A stretch of DNA of 28,482 nt from Proteromonas lacertae (taxonomy: Eukaryota > Sar > Bigyra > Opalinata > Proteromonadidae), in NCBI GenBank assembly GCA_002245135.1, contig NGBS01001241.1:1-28482 (forward strand), read 5' to 3'. Each line of letters begins with the position of its first letter. The first letter of the stretch is position 1. This document shows, piece after piece, positions 9,847-17,654 of this stretch. Under the pieces are notes generated by a model. That model searched no databases. It worked only from the letters and a program-made list of their open reading frames with translations, and was not told where the DNA came from. A program made the position numbers and the translations under genes.

Positions 9847-10125
9847 TATATAGTATATAAATGGGACCCTGGGACATTGTCACAGAGTCCTAACGAGTTT
9901 TCTAGGGGTCCGTCGCTTTCTAGATTCAGAGTTGACTTTTACGGGGCCTTCATCGATTGCATCGATGAAGCTCCCGTAAAGGTCAACTCTGAATCTAGAA
10001 GGGGACGGACTCCTAGAACACTCGTTAGAACTCTGTGACAATGTCCCAGGGTCCCATTTACGTAAGGTTCCTACTGGATTCCTCCTAACGGGGTCTATTG
10101 CCTACGGAGTATTCTTCCCTACGAG
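9847..10125. repeat. Left terminal inverted repeat of the insert
   Basis: This matches the reverse complement of 17705-17983 with few differences; similarity fades near 10125. Its outer ~200 bases form one near-perfect palindrome (9859-10060). The inner part has CCTACGG-type motifs matching those at the right end. Confidence 0.85.
9859..10060. repeat. ~200 bp near-perfect palindrome at left end of insert
   Basis: The segment starts AATGGGACCCTGGGACATTG and ends with its complement. The centre is CATCGAT-TGC-ATCGATG at about 9950. The two arms differ at a handful of positions. It could extrude as a cruciform or fold as a long hairpin in single-stranded form. Confidence 0.85.
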
Positions 10126-10194
10126 ATTTCTCCTACGATATTGCTTATGTTGCAGCTGCCCGACAAAGCAATATAAGGATGAACTAAACGATTG

Positions 10195-12543
10195 TTAATA
10201 AGCTGATGTTTTCATCTGAGCAATTCCAGGTAGACAGTAAGCGTATTTGAATCTAATTGTAAGGGGATAATCATAGTTGCTAGGAATATCGATCTCCCTT
10301 GAATATGCAGCAGTATTCACCTTGCCTAAGGAAAAGAAGTCGTAATAGTCGTATCTGTTGCCTGTCCCCGAGTACTCAGTTTTAAATCCAATCTCTGCTC
10401 TATAGAGCTCACCCTTCTTGTTAGTCCCGAAGCTATAGAGGATTGGACCTAGTTCATGGGTTGCTGCTGCTAGGAAGTTGCGATGTAAGTTAAAATGCTC
10501 TGGCGAGAATTTTATCATCCCTTGACACTTGCCTTTGTCTTCCTTTAAAGTGATTTCCACGTCTAAGTAATCGAAGTAATACTTCCAGTTGGTAGAGCAC
10601 CACCAGCCACTGTATTTTTCATCTACGGTAACATTCTCAAAAGAATAGAACAAGGTACCTGGATTAGCCTTTAAGTTACTTACCATCGTCTTCAGCTCCG
10701 CCATGGCTGTGTTGATGGTGTTGATCTTGCTCTGGAGATCGTTTACCTTTGTTTGCATATCATTGACCTTGGTTAACTGCGATGGAGCACAGAAGTCGTT
10801 GACGTTGCTGGTGTTGAATCCATCGATCTTTGTCTTGAGGGCTGTGGTGTTGTCGATTGCTTTATCGATGAGTCCTTTACGGGTGTTGTTGAAGAAGCCG
10901 TCTAGATTCACTCGGAGATTGTCTTCAGCTGTTCTCCTTGATGATGCGCAGGAGGCATTAATATCGGTGATGTTCAAGGAGTCTACTTTCGTCTTGATAG
11001 AGTCGGTGTTGGCCTTGGTAGTATCGATGTTACTTGCTCTTGCCTCGGTGCAGAACTGGTTGATACTCTCCTTGTTAAGATCATGGACTCTCTCATAACA
11101 CTTATCAATCTCGTTGGATCTATCTGTAGTACAGAAGGACTTCACCTTTGTGTTGGTTTCATCTATCGCAGCTATCCTTGCTGAAGTACAAAAGTCCTTG
11201 ACGGCCTTGTTGTTATAATCAATCTCCTGAAGTCTCTTATCAGTGATGAATCTCTTGATCAACTCTTCAATGCTCTTGACGGTGCTGAGTCTCTCCGAGG
11301 AACAGTAGGCATTAATATCTTTGATCTCTACGCTACTCATCAACTCATGGACTTTATCAGCCTTTTGCTTTTGCCCAGAGCTGCAGTACTGATTGATGTT
11401 GTCCACATCTATCCTAGCAACTGTCTTGTTAGTCTCATCGACTTCAGCAGCTCTTGCTTCAGTGCAGAACTCATTCGTCTTATCGGCTTCTCCATTGAGG
11501 TTCTGGATATCACCTTCAATGTTATTCATCTGGTTCTTGAAGTCCTTGTTGTATCCATTGGCGATCTCAATCTCTTGAAGTACCTCCTTGAACTTAATCA
11601 TGTTGTTGTTAATCACGGTGTTGATCGTCTTGTAGTCCTCGTAGTTGACTCTCATCTTATCAAGGACTCCAAGAGTTCCAACTAGTTGCTTCTCTAGGTC
11701 GGTAAGTTTCACTAGACTCTTATCATCGACAGTGGTAATGTACTTGAGCATGTCGTAGATGTTGATCTCATCGATGTTGAGACTCCCGGCTATAGACGAT
11801 AGCAAGGAGCTCAACTTAGCTAACTTCTCATCCGTGGATGCTTTCAATTGACTAACACTTTCATCGGTGGTATCAATGGAGCCTTTGACTTCTTCAATAC
11901 TCTTACTCATTACTGGGACTTGTTCTTCCAGGTACTGCTTTAACTGATTGCTAGTTCCCGAGATGCTTTTCAAGGAAGATGTTACCGACTCTCCAAAGTC
12001 TTCTGGCATCTTGCTATCGATAGACTTACTCAGCTCCTTGACTTCCTTCAGATCTCTATCCATCTCTTCCATGTTATCGACTTTACTTTGCACCTCATTG
12101 AGTGTTGTCTGGATGCTTACACATGCTGGTTGCACCTTGTCTTCCAAGTAGTCCTGGATGTGCTGATGGTCTTGCTCTAGCTTAGGGATCTTCTTACTGA
12201 CTTCTTCAGAGTGCACATCCAGCTTTCTCTTGATTGATTCTATCGATGATGTTACTTCCTCCTGCTGAGTATCGTTGATACTTACCGGAGTACCTCTTAT
12301 CACTTCTTGAATGCAACTTACTAAGGGTGGATCAATCTTCTCATAGTCAACACTTACCTTCAGATCTCCTGAGGTCAAAGCCTTTTGAACTTGTTCCTTG
12401 GTGTCCTGGAAGACTACGTCCTTATCGTACCTTATGATTACTCGGGAGTCTACCTTTTGCTTAGTATCGGTAGTGTTCTTATCGATCGTATTCAGCAACC
12501 TTAGCATCTCCACCTCGTTCTCACATAAGCTATTATTGAACAT
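10195..12543 (-). CDS. Fibre-like protein: coiled-coil shaft with Cys repeats and beta-rich head
   Basis: A 782-residue protein from the ATG at 12543 (the open frame extends four codons upstream only through a TTG). Residues ~1-350 are Lys/Glu/Ser-rich and heptad-like, with YLEDKVQP- and YLEEQVPV-type repeats. Residues ~355-600 carry about ten repeats of the type [IV]-x-[DN]-[FY]-C-[ST]-x-x-R followed by a helical spacer; eight keep the Cys (about 359, 387, 414, 451, 470, 497, 532, 585). A short helix follows, then a ~150-residue aromatic, beta-prone C-terminal domain (from about 630). The layout is shaft plus head, as in trimeric fibres or adhesins, but I recognise no family. There is no signal peptide or membrane segment. 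It is the last of four collinear minus-strand genes, 54 bases after the 615-residue gene. A host- or partner-binding fibre is an inference; a cytoskeletal or kinesin-like tail is an alternative. Confidence 0.7.
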   Translation of the reverse strand: MFNNSLCENEVEMLRLLNTIDKNTTDTKQKVDSRVIIRYDKDVVFQDTKEQVQKALTSGDLKVSVDYEKIDPPLVSCIQEVIRGTPVSINDTQQEEVTSSIESIKRKLDVHSEEVSKKIPKLEQDHQHIQDYLEDKVQPACVSIQTTLNEVQSKVDNMEEMDRDLKEVKELSKSIDSKMPEDFGESVTSSLKSISGTSNQLKQYLEEQVPVMSKSIEEVKGSIDTTDESVSQLKASTDEKLAKLSSLLSSIAGSLNIDEINIYDMLKYITTVDDKSLVKLTDLEKQLVGTLGVLDKMRVNYEDYKTINTVINNNMIKFKEVLQEIEIANGYNKDFKNQMNNIEGDIQNLNGEADKTNEFCTEARAAEVDETNKTVARIDVDNINQYCSSGQKQKADKVHELMSSVEIKDINAYCSSERLSTVKSIEELIKRFITDKRLQEIDYNNKAVKDFCTSARIAAIDETNTKVKSFCTTDRSNEIDKCYERVHDLNKESINQFCTEARASNIDTTKANTDSIKTKVDSLNITDINASCASSRRTAEDNLRVNLDGFFNNTRKGLIDKAIDNTTALKTKIDGFNTSNVNDFCAPSQLTKVNDMQTKVNDLQSKINTINTAMAELKTMVSNLKANPGTLFYSFENVTVDEKYSGWWCSTNWKYYFDYLDVEITLKEDKGKCQGMIKFSPEHFNLHRNFLAAATHELGPILYSFGTNKKGELYRAEIGFKTEYSGTGNRYDYYDFFSLGKVNTAAYSREIDIPSNYDYPLTIRFKYAYCLPGIAQMKTSAY

Positions 12544-12597
12544 CACCCCCAACAAACAAGATATTGGGTTAGAATGAATTGAGTGAGATCGTTTAAC
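12544..12597 (-). other. Short intergenic gap with splice-like signals
   Basis: On the minus strand, the end of the 615-residue gene reads CTCGTAAGTAAG, an excellent 5' splice consensus overlapping its stop. A TTCTAAC branch-like string follows, and AG dinucleotides occur shortly after the ATG of the fibre-like gene. The two genes might be joined by splicing, or this may be coincidence. Without transcript data I list them separately. Confidence 0.3.
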
Positions 12598-14445
12598 TTA
12601 CTTACGAGATGTCGGAGGCTGAGCTGATGGTTGGGTCGGGATCGTCCATTGATCGATAGACATAGAAGCTCTTGATTCTGATAAGTGTTTATTCTTACGG
12701 GGTGGTTCATCATCGTCATTGCTATCCTCGGAGTTGCGTTGTTGTTTTCGTAAGCGTCTTTGATTATACCATGAAGTATAGTTCCTACACCTAGAGCAGT
12801 TCACGTAGTACTTACCCTTCTGATTCTTGAGGAACTCTTCCTTGGGGTGCATATAATAACACTGGTTACAGACTAGCTTCTGAGATGGGCAATCACCAGT
12901 CTCTTGAATTGCTATCCTTTGAAGGCAGTAGACATCACGCATCATCGAGGTAAAGAGCTCATTGCACTGCCAACAGTTGTCACAGATCCTTTGTCCTGAT
13001 CGATCAACCTTAGTTACTTCGTCCGATAAGAAGACATCGTTGATCTTGCATCGATAGCACTTAACCTTTTCATCCTCGTTAAAGTCATCTCCTATCACTT
13101 CTCCTCTAGCATCGGACAATTGCTTAAGTTCCTTGAATCGTGATTGAAGCTCCTGAGAATGCTTTGTGTACATCTCCTGGATGTAGTTCTTTTGTTGGCT
13201 TCTACAACTAGGGCATCGGATATAGTATCTCTTATCAGGCATCTCAAAGTCTCGGGCATTGAAGCACTTCCTGCATTCTAAGCAAGGTAAAACCATTGAT
13301 GGATCAACATTCTTGAAAGTTCTTGTTCTTAGACTCCATGGACATAGATTGAATTGCCATCGTTGTTGGAGTGGTTGAGTATCGCTAGCAACTTCCTTGA
13401 ATATCATCTCTGGTGATTGCATTATCGGAGTCTCCTGTTCCTTGACTTCTATCTCGGGAATGTTGACTTCATAAGGCAACTGTGGTAAGTCTAATTCATC
13501 ATCACCATCCGATATGGGACTTAAGTCATAGTCATCTTCGGGGTGTTGGTTCAGCTGCTGGTTATCTTGTCGATGGTAACATGGTAATCTCGGAACCTTT
13601 ATCTTGATGGACAAAGTAAATTCATTGTCTATGGGTTCTTCCATTACATACTCTCCGTAGTCGACTTCCAAGGGATTATCATGCTGTTGTTGATCACCAT
13701 CATCATCATCCTTGGACTCCTCCAAGTGATTCTTATCATTGACTTCAAAGGGATTGGAATACTCATGTAGTTGTGAGTCCAAGTCCATCTCCATGCCATT
13801 GATAAACTCGTCCTCATTCACGAGACTTACATCTTCGGGAGGTGTCAACTCCTTGGTTGGATCCTTTATAAGCTTTCTTAAAAACTCCTGGTTGAGTTGA
13901 TCATCATCAACTACAATAGACTTCTTCTTCTTCTTCTTCTGGGCAAGTTGCTCCATAGCTTCCATGGTTGAATCTATTGCTGGGTACTTCAAAGGCTCCT
14001 TGGAGTCTCTTAAGTTGTGATAGTTCTGAAGGCTTTGTTGGTGCTGATGATGTTGGCGTTGTCGTTGCTTTAGGTTAAAGTATCGTTGGCTTTCACGGGA
14101 CCTGCATTCATCGCAATGAGCCAAGTACTTTCCATTAGCTTTCTTAGTGAAGCTACTTACGGGTAGATATCGTTTGCAGTGTAAGCATGGTAGAGTATCG
14201 GAAGGATTAATTGCTAGTTGTTCAGCTTGCTTTCTCTTACGTCTTAATTCTTCATACCATAGGAGCTGGCCTTTGGAGTTGTATCTACTTGATTCCTTGT
14301 AATAGTTTTCATCCTTGATCTTGTTGAAGCAATCCAGACATAAGCTATCTCCTTGCCTTCCATTCCTTGATCCTTGATCGATAAGTATCTGCTGGTGACA
14401 TTCAACACATCGGGATTGATAACTAGGTTGCGAGTCTGAAGACAT
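12598..14445 (-). CDS. Multi-zinc-module protein (five CxxC...CxxC units)
   Basis: A 615-residue protein from an ATG start. Five paired-Cys modules are visible: C13/C16-C36/C39, C87/C90-C111/C114, C388/C391-C411/C414, C463/C466-C488/C491 and C526/C529-C550/C553. Modules 2, 3 and 5 share the pattern CxxC-x(~8)-F-x(~6)-K-x-Y-x-x-C-x-x-C-R, with Arg/Gln-rich helices after them. Residues ~160-380 are low-complexity (Lys run at 170-175, Asp/Gln/His-rich) and probably disordered. The same module type occurs in the 16400-17035 gene of this element. Zinc-binding, probably nucleic-acid or protein binding; the exact family is unknown. No catalytic motif of a transposase is visible. It lies between the fibre-like and orphan genes on the same strand. 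Confidence 0.75.
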   Translation of the reverse strand: MSSDSQPSYQSRCVECHQQILIDQGSRNGRQGDSLCLDCFNKIKDENYYKESSRYNSKGQLLWYEELRRKRKQAEQLAINPSDTLPCLHCKRYLPVSSFTKKANGKYLAHCDECRSRESQRYFNLKQRQRQHHQHQQSLQNYHNLRDSKEPLKYPAIDSTMEAMEQLAQKKKKKKSIVVDDDQLNQEFLRKLIKDPTKELTPPEDVSLVNEDEFINGMEMDLDSQLHEYSNPFEVNDKNHLEESKDDDDGDQQQHDNPLEVDYGEYVMEEPIDNEFTLSIKIKVPRLPCYHRQDNQQLNQHPEDDYDLSPISDGDDELDLPQLPYEVNIPEIEVKEQETPIMQSPEMIFKEVASDTQPLQQRWQFNLCPWSLRTRTFKNVDPSMVLPCLECRKCFNARDFEMPDKRYYIRCPSCRSQQKNYIQEMYTKHSQELQSRFKELKQLSDARGEVIGDDFNEDEKVKCYRCKINDVFLSDEVTKVDRSGQRICDNCWQCNELFTSMMRDVYCLQRIAIQETGDCPSQKLVCNQCYYMHPKEEFLKNQKGKYYVNCSRCRNYTSWYNQRRLRKQQRNSEDSNDDDEPPRKNKHLSESRASMSIDQWTIPTQPSAQPPTSRK

Positions 14446-14565
14446 TTCAATAAGGTGAGTATTTTTGAACTCCTAGGAAATTGTGAATTGGCTTCTCCTG
14501 GTAATTCCAACGATTCAGCTTCAACTAAACGGCATCTATACGATCAACACTCGTACTAGGTACAA
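14446..14565. other. Intergenic gap between orphan and zinc-module genes
   Basis: A 120-base gap on the minus-strand path. It contains an overlapping short open frame that I reject. The minus strand has ACTCACCTTATTGAAATG just before the zinc-module ATG. No clear promoter motif. Confidence 0.35.
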
Positions 14566-16062
14566 CTATGGGACTTTGAATTTACGATTGATAGGTACTA
14601 CGATCCATTCCTCCTCCTTCATCAGCTCTCCTGATACTTGTTTCACTACGGTGTCAGCTACATCCTCCAGTACCTTCTTTACCTCCCTGTTGACTACAAT
14701 CGGAAGCCACTCCTGATAAGCCTTAGAGATTCGCAAGTATCTCTCGGTGTGAAACTTAAACTCCAAGAGCCTTCCGACATTGTTGCTGATGGTGTCCTGT
14801 ACTATGCTCATCTTATGATTGTAGACCTTCTGGGGATCATCCTTCAGTGTTGAAGACTCTGTGGGTAATGGGTCGTAGAGATAGAGTACTTGCATTACCT
14901 TGAGCTGAGTGTTGAATACATCCTTGACGATACCGAGATAGTAATCCATCTCTTGATAGTCCTCTTGTGAGTTGTCCTGTGAGTTCACCTGTGAGTTCTC
15001 CTGTGAGTTCTCCTGTGAGTTCTCCTGTAAGTTCTCGGGATGATCATCAATGTTATTGATAGCTGCTAAGTCTTCTCGGTATTTGGGAATATCGATCTCG
15101 TAAAGGAGTTTCAATCTGGCAACATCAACCAGGTCGGGATGAAGGTCACAGTAGTCCAGCACTTCCTTGATAAGTTGAAGCCACGTTTCGTAATAGAATT
15201 GCAACACTCCGTAAAGTCCATAGCAATAGAACCTTGATTGAGTAAACGGGATAAGCGGCCTCTTCATCGTCCTCTCCATGAAGCTAAACAGATTGTAAGG
15301 AGTAACTTTGATCCCTTGTTGATCTTCTGGTCTTACAGTGTCAATTACCAGATTACCGTCATTGTCAAACGCGTTAGCAGCAACCAAGAAGCTATTCACC
15401 AGCTTACGTTCTTCCAAATCTATATAAGGACGCTCCAGCTTATACTTTACCTTACCATTGCTCTGATAAACTTTGAAGTACTCCAACTGTGGGATAGTTG
15501 ATAGATCGATAGGCTTCCTCCTTTGCTTCTTATTGAAACAACTATAGTCTGGTTGGAATTGATCGTAAGCTCTCTTCAGCTCTGAGTAGTGATAAGCATC
15601 CCAGTCCTTGTAGTAGGAGTAGATCATCTTTGTCCAGTCTCTTGCAACGTTCACAGCTTCATATCGTGGGTTATCCAGATAGTTATCTCCTTCCTTGAGT
15701 GGAATAAGACCGAGGATATCATCGACTCTATTGCTTAGTAAGAACCTGTGCTTTAAGTCTGGATCATGAATGGAGGTATGATTCTGTAGGATCAGATCAC
15801 GGTAACTAGTTGTCACTTCCAAGTAAGCTTTTAAATCCAATTGAAGAGTCTCTAGCTGCGGTAAGTCTCGATAGTGCCCAGTGGTTCTAAACTGAAGGAT
15901 AGTGAAATCAACTACGTCCTTGTAATCCTTCACAGCTTCTCTAACGTAGGTGAACATCCTTACTTTGTCCTTCCAGTACTGATCGTAGATCTCTTGAGTT
16001 AATGTAGGCAGCTTCTTCTTCCTAGTAGTCTTTGCGTGTTGTTGATATGGTTTATAGGACAT
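14566..16062 (-). CDS. Orphan 498-residue protein with an ENSQ repeat
   Basis: From the ATG at 16062 (reading MSYKPYQQ); the frame is open a little further upstream but only from a TTG. The N-terminus is basic (KTTRKKK), followed by a largely helical, Tyr- and Asp-rich body, a run of five or six ENSQ-type tetrapeptides near residue 365-390 (12-base DNA repeat at about 14965-15040), and a helical C-terminal region. Few Cys, no membrane segment, no zinc module. I see no DDE, HUH, tyrosine- or serine-recombinase pattern, although a highly diverged transposase cannot be excluded. Second gene in the collinear minus-strand set. Function unknown. Confidence 0.65.
   Translation of the reverse strand: MSYKPYQQHAKTTRKKKLPTLTQEIYDQYWKDKVRMFTYVREAVKDYKDVVDFTILQFRTTGHYRDLPQLETLQLDLKAYLEVTTSYRDLILQNHTSIHDPDLKHRFLLSNRVDDILGLIPLKEGDNYLDNPRYEAVNVARDWTKMIYSYYKDWDAYHYSELKRAYDQFQPDYSCFNKKQRRKPIDLSTIPQLEYFKVYQSNGKVKYKLERPYIDLEERKLVNSFLVAANAFDNDGNLVIDTVRPEDQQGIKVTPYNLFSFMERTMKRPLIPFTQSRFYCYGLYGVLQFYYETWLQLIKEVLDYCDLHPDLVDVARLKLLYEIDIPKYREDLAAINNIDDHPENLQENSQENSQENSQVNSQDNSQEDYQEMDYYLGIVKDVFNTQLKVMQVLYLYDPLPTESSTLKDDPQKVYNHKMSIVQDTISNNVGRLLEFKFHTERYLRISKAYQEWLPIVVNREVKKVLEDVADTVVKQVSGELMKEEEWIVVPINRKFKVP
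14965..15040. repeat. 12-base coding tandem repeat (ENSQ units)
   Basis: About six near-identical copies of a 12-base unit (of the type GAGTTCTCCTGT on the plus strand) encode ENSQ/VNSQ/DNSQ tetrapeptides within the orphan protein. It is in phase with the reading frame, so length changes would keep the frame. Confidence 0.8.
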
Positions 16063-16110
16063 CTCCTTGATGTACTTTTGCGATGAGTTCAATCCTTGGG
16101 AATTGTAGGA

Positions 16111-16320
16111 ATGGATCCCGATCTTGATTTCAATGCCCTTGAGTTTACAATGTCGTTTGTCTGGACAACTCCTTATCCTTCATTTGGTTTATTCTCGGTC
16201 TTGAGCATTGGTCCTGTTTTAATCATCCCTAGTCCAGTCAGTTCTAATAAACTAGTAGCTTATCATCAACCAGCTCCTTACGATGAAACAGTCCTTGTTG
16301 TAGGATCTTCGGAGTCTTAA
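16111..16320 (+). CDS. Possible small acidic/hydrophobic protein on the opposite strand
   Basis: Sixty-nine codons from the ATG at 16111 (MDPDLDFNALEF...) to a TAA. It lies in the only gap between the minus-strand genes and does not overlap the ATG-initiated frame of the orphan gene (16062). It contains a hydrophobic stretch of ~20 residues in its middle (GLFSVLSIGPVLII), a possible membrane segment. No homologue recognised. It could be chance or a 5' exon on the other strand; low certainty. Confidence 0.3.
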   Translation: MDPDLDFNALEFTMSFVWTTPYPSFGLFSVLSIGPVLIIPSPVSSNKLVAYHQPAPYDETVLVVGSSES

Positions 16321-16399
16321 TTAGAAGATTGCAAGTGAATATGAAGCCTTTGAACTACTAGGAAAATGCGTACTATCGATTGTCCATGGTCCATTAATG

Positions 16400-17035
16400 T
16401 CAATCTCGTCCTTCCCGAAGAGTTGCTTCTTCTTCTCCTTCAGTTCCTTGCTTCCATGAGTATACAACACATAGCTTTTCCCATTGAGTTGGATTCCAAG
16501 TAGTTAAATGCTTAAGAGATTCTTCAGGGTGCTCTTTCATCTGCATGCCCTTGGTATTATCCTCATCGATAATAATCACGTCCTTTCCGAATAGTTGCTT
16601 ATAGAAGTCTTTACCTTCTGGCTTAAGGATAAGAACCTTGGGTACTTTATGGCTTTGAAGCTCCTCCTCCTTATGATTGTCAGAATCCTCCTCCTTCTCC
16701 TTGACCTTGCTCTTAGACTTCTTAATCATGGCCCTGTTAGTTGAATAAGCTTCATTCAGCCTGCTCCTGCATCTCCTGCAGCACTTATAGTAATTAATTC
16801 GAGTTGAAGTTCCCTTATCCTGATATTCCTCTGCTTTGAATAAGTTATAGCATCTATTGCATGCCTTCAGTCCTTCTCCCTCTACCTCAAAATTCCAACT
16901 GTTTAAGACATTGAATTCAAGACGCTTCTTAGCTAGGCGCTTCATAGCACTGTTGCTAGCAGCCCAACATCTTCCACATTGCCTATAATACCCAGAGCCA
17001 TTCTTCTTGAGTTCATCAGTAAAATCCTTATAAAC
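16400..17035 (-). CDS. Zinc-module protein, main exon with probable upstream exons
   Basis: From the ATG at 16945 the frame encodes 181 residues. It contains a CNRC...CCRRC module of the same kind as in the 615-residue protein, a Lys/Glu-rich linker and a QLFGKD motif. The same frame is open back to about 17041 without an ATG. That upstream part encodes GYYRQCGRCWAAS, i.e. the second half of a further zinc module, and begins right after an AG (17036-17037) that fits a 3' splice site. I therefore infer a spliced gene with 5' exon(s) upstream. Downstream, another frame contains a second QLFGKD-I motif (about 16395-16430), so the true 3' end is uncertain (splicing or a frame change). Function unknown; probably nucleic-acid binding. 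Confidence 0.55.
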   Translation of the reverse strand, partial: VYKDFTDELKKNGSGYYRQCGRCWAASNSAMKRLAKKRLEFNVLNSWNFEVEGEGLKACNRCYNLFKAEEYQDKGTSTRINYYKCCRRCRSRLNEAYSTNRAMIKKSKSKVKEKEEDSDNHKEEELQSHKVPKVLILKPEGKDFYKQLFGKDVIIIDEDNTKGMQMKEHPEESLKHLTTWNPTQWEKLCVVYSWKQGTEGEEEATLREGRD

Positions 17036-17163
17036 CTGAACTTATCTTCATTAACCTATCGATTCTCAAGTAGCCTTGTAAGTATTAATGATAAACTACT
17101 AAGCTAAAATCATTTTCATTAGCTTACCTAGTTGAATTATTAGGCCATTGTAACTTACCTCTA

Positions 17164-17202
17164 GAAAGCTCCCGAGATTGCTTATCATTATCTTCAAGGC
17201 CC
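17164..17202. repeat. Direct repeat unit 1 (exon-like)
   Basis: About 40 bases matching 17373-17414 closely. On the minus strand each copy encodes LKIMISNLG followed by a variable tail and then a splice-donor-like GT (GTAAGT here). It looks like a duplicated exon end. Confidence 0.55.
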
Positions 17203-17224
17203 ATCCAGAAGTACCATCAAGGCA

Positions 17225-17323
17225 CCTTCCCAGATACGTCCAGCCGTGCATGACTGCGTCAGGGAATCTCCCATCGTGGGAGATTCCCTTCCTTGCCAAC
17301 ACGGCTGTTCTTCTCGGGAAGGT
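17225..17323. repeat. ~48-base-arm imperfect hairpin
   Basis: The core is GGGAATCTCCCA / TGGGAGATTCCC (17262-17273 and 17277-17288) with a 3-base loop. Outer arms CAGCCGTG (17241-17248) and CACGGCTG (17300-17307), then CCTTCCC / GGGAAGG. It lies exactly between the two direct repeat units. It could be a small foldback insertion or a regulatory structure. Confidence 0.55.
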
Positions 17324-17372
17324 CTTGGATGAACTTATCTAGGAGAGTTATAAGGATGATAAAACATACCTT

Positions 17373-17414
17373 CAGAAGCCTTCCGAGATTGCTAATCATT
17401 ATCTTCAAGGGCCC
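17373..17414. repeat. Direct repeat unit 2 (exon-like)
   Basis: Second copy of the unit at 17164-17202. On the minus strand it reads PLKIMISNLGRLLK-type sequence followed by GTATGT, a splice-donor-like string. The pair suggests exon duplication in the 5' part of the neighbouring minus-strand gene. Confidence 0.5.
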
Positions 17415-17448
17415 TTGAGAAATCCACAACTAGCTAGAACCTCCCGGA

Positions 17449-17518
17449 GTTACCATTTGGTAACTTGTTAACAATTGTTAACTTGTTACCAAATGGTAAC
17501 AAGTTAACAATTGTAAAC
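17449..17518. repeat. Array of four 16-bp palindromes at 18-bp period
   Basis: GTTACCATTTGGTAAC (17449-17464), GTTAACAATTGTTAAC (17467-17482), GTTACCAAATGGTAAC (17485-17500), GTTAACAATTGTAAAC (17503-17518). They alternate in type A-B-A-B with exact 18-base spacing, and are flanked by inverted CCCGGAG / CTCCCGG. This looks like a protein-binding array: operator, replication site or transposase-binding site. Confidence 0.75.
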
Positions 17519-17654
17519 TCCCGGTTCCACGATGAGTTTCCACGATTCTATTAAAAGCCCTTACAAGGTCACCAGCGTAGCAAGGAGAGTCAAGAGCGTG
17601 ATTAGATTCATCACCTCGAGGTAACCAACACTTCTAGATAGCTTCCAGTAGTAC

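Noticed and set aside
10703-12151. Several plus-strand open frames opposite the fibre-like gene
   Set aside because: They are antisense shadows of a repetitive coiled-coil gene: Leu/Ser/Val-rich with no start context or domain.
12544-12555. Upstream TTG start for the fibre-like gene
   Set aside because: The ATG at 12543 is a normal eukaryotic start. Similar TTG/GTG extensions at 4942, 5733, 16092, 19062 and 20336 were also set aside.
14244-14510. Minus-strand open frame overlapping the start of the 615-residue gene
   Set aside because: It mostly overlaps a well-supported zinc-module frame and has no recognisable features of its own.
14566-16062. Transposase candidate for the inserted element
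   Set aside because: No DDE-type spacing, zinc-BED or recombinase motif is recognisable, so I left it as an orphan rather than assign a function.
16111-16320. Confident small membrane protein
   Set aside because: The open frame is short and lies in a coding-dense region; kept only as a low-confidence candidate.
17449-17518. CRISPR-like array
   Set aside because: Spacers are only two bases and the units are palindromic with two alternating types, so this is a binding-site array, not a CRISPR.
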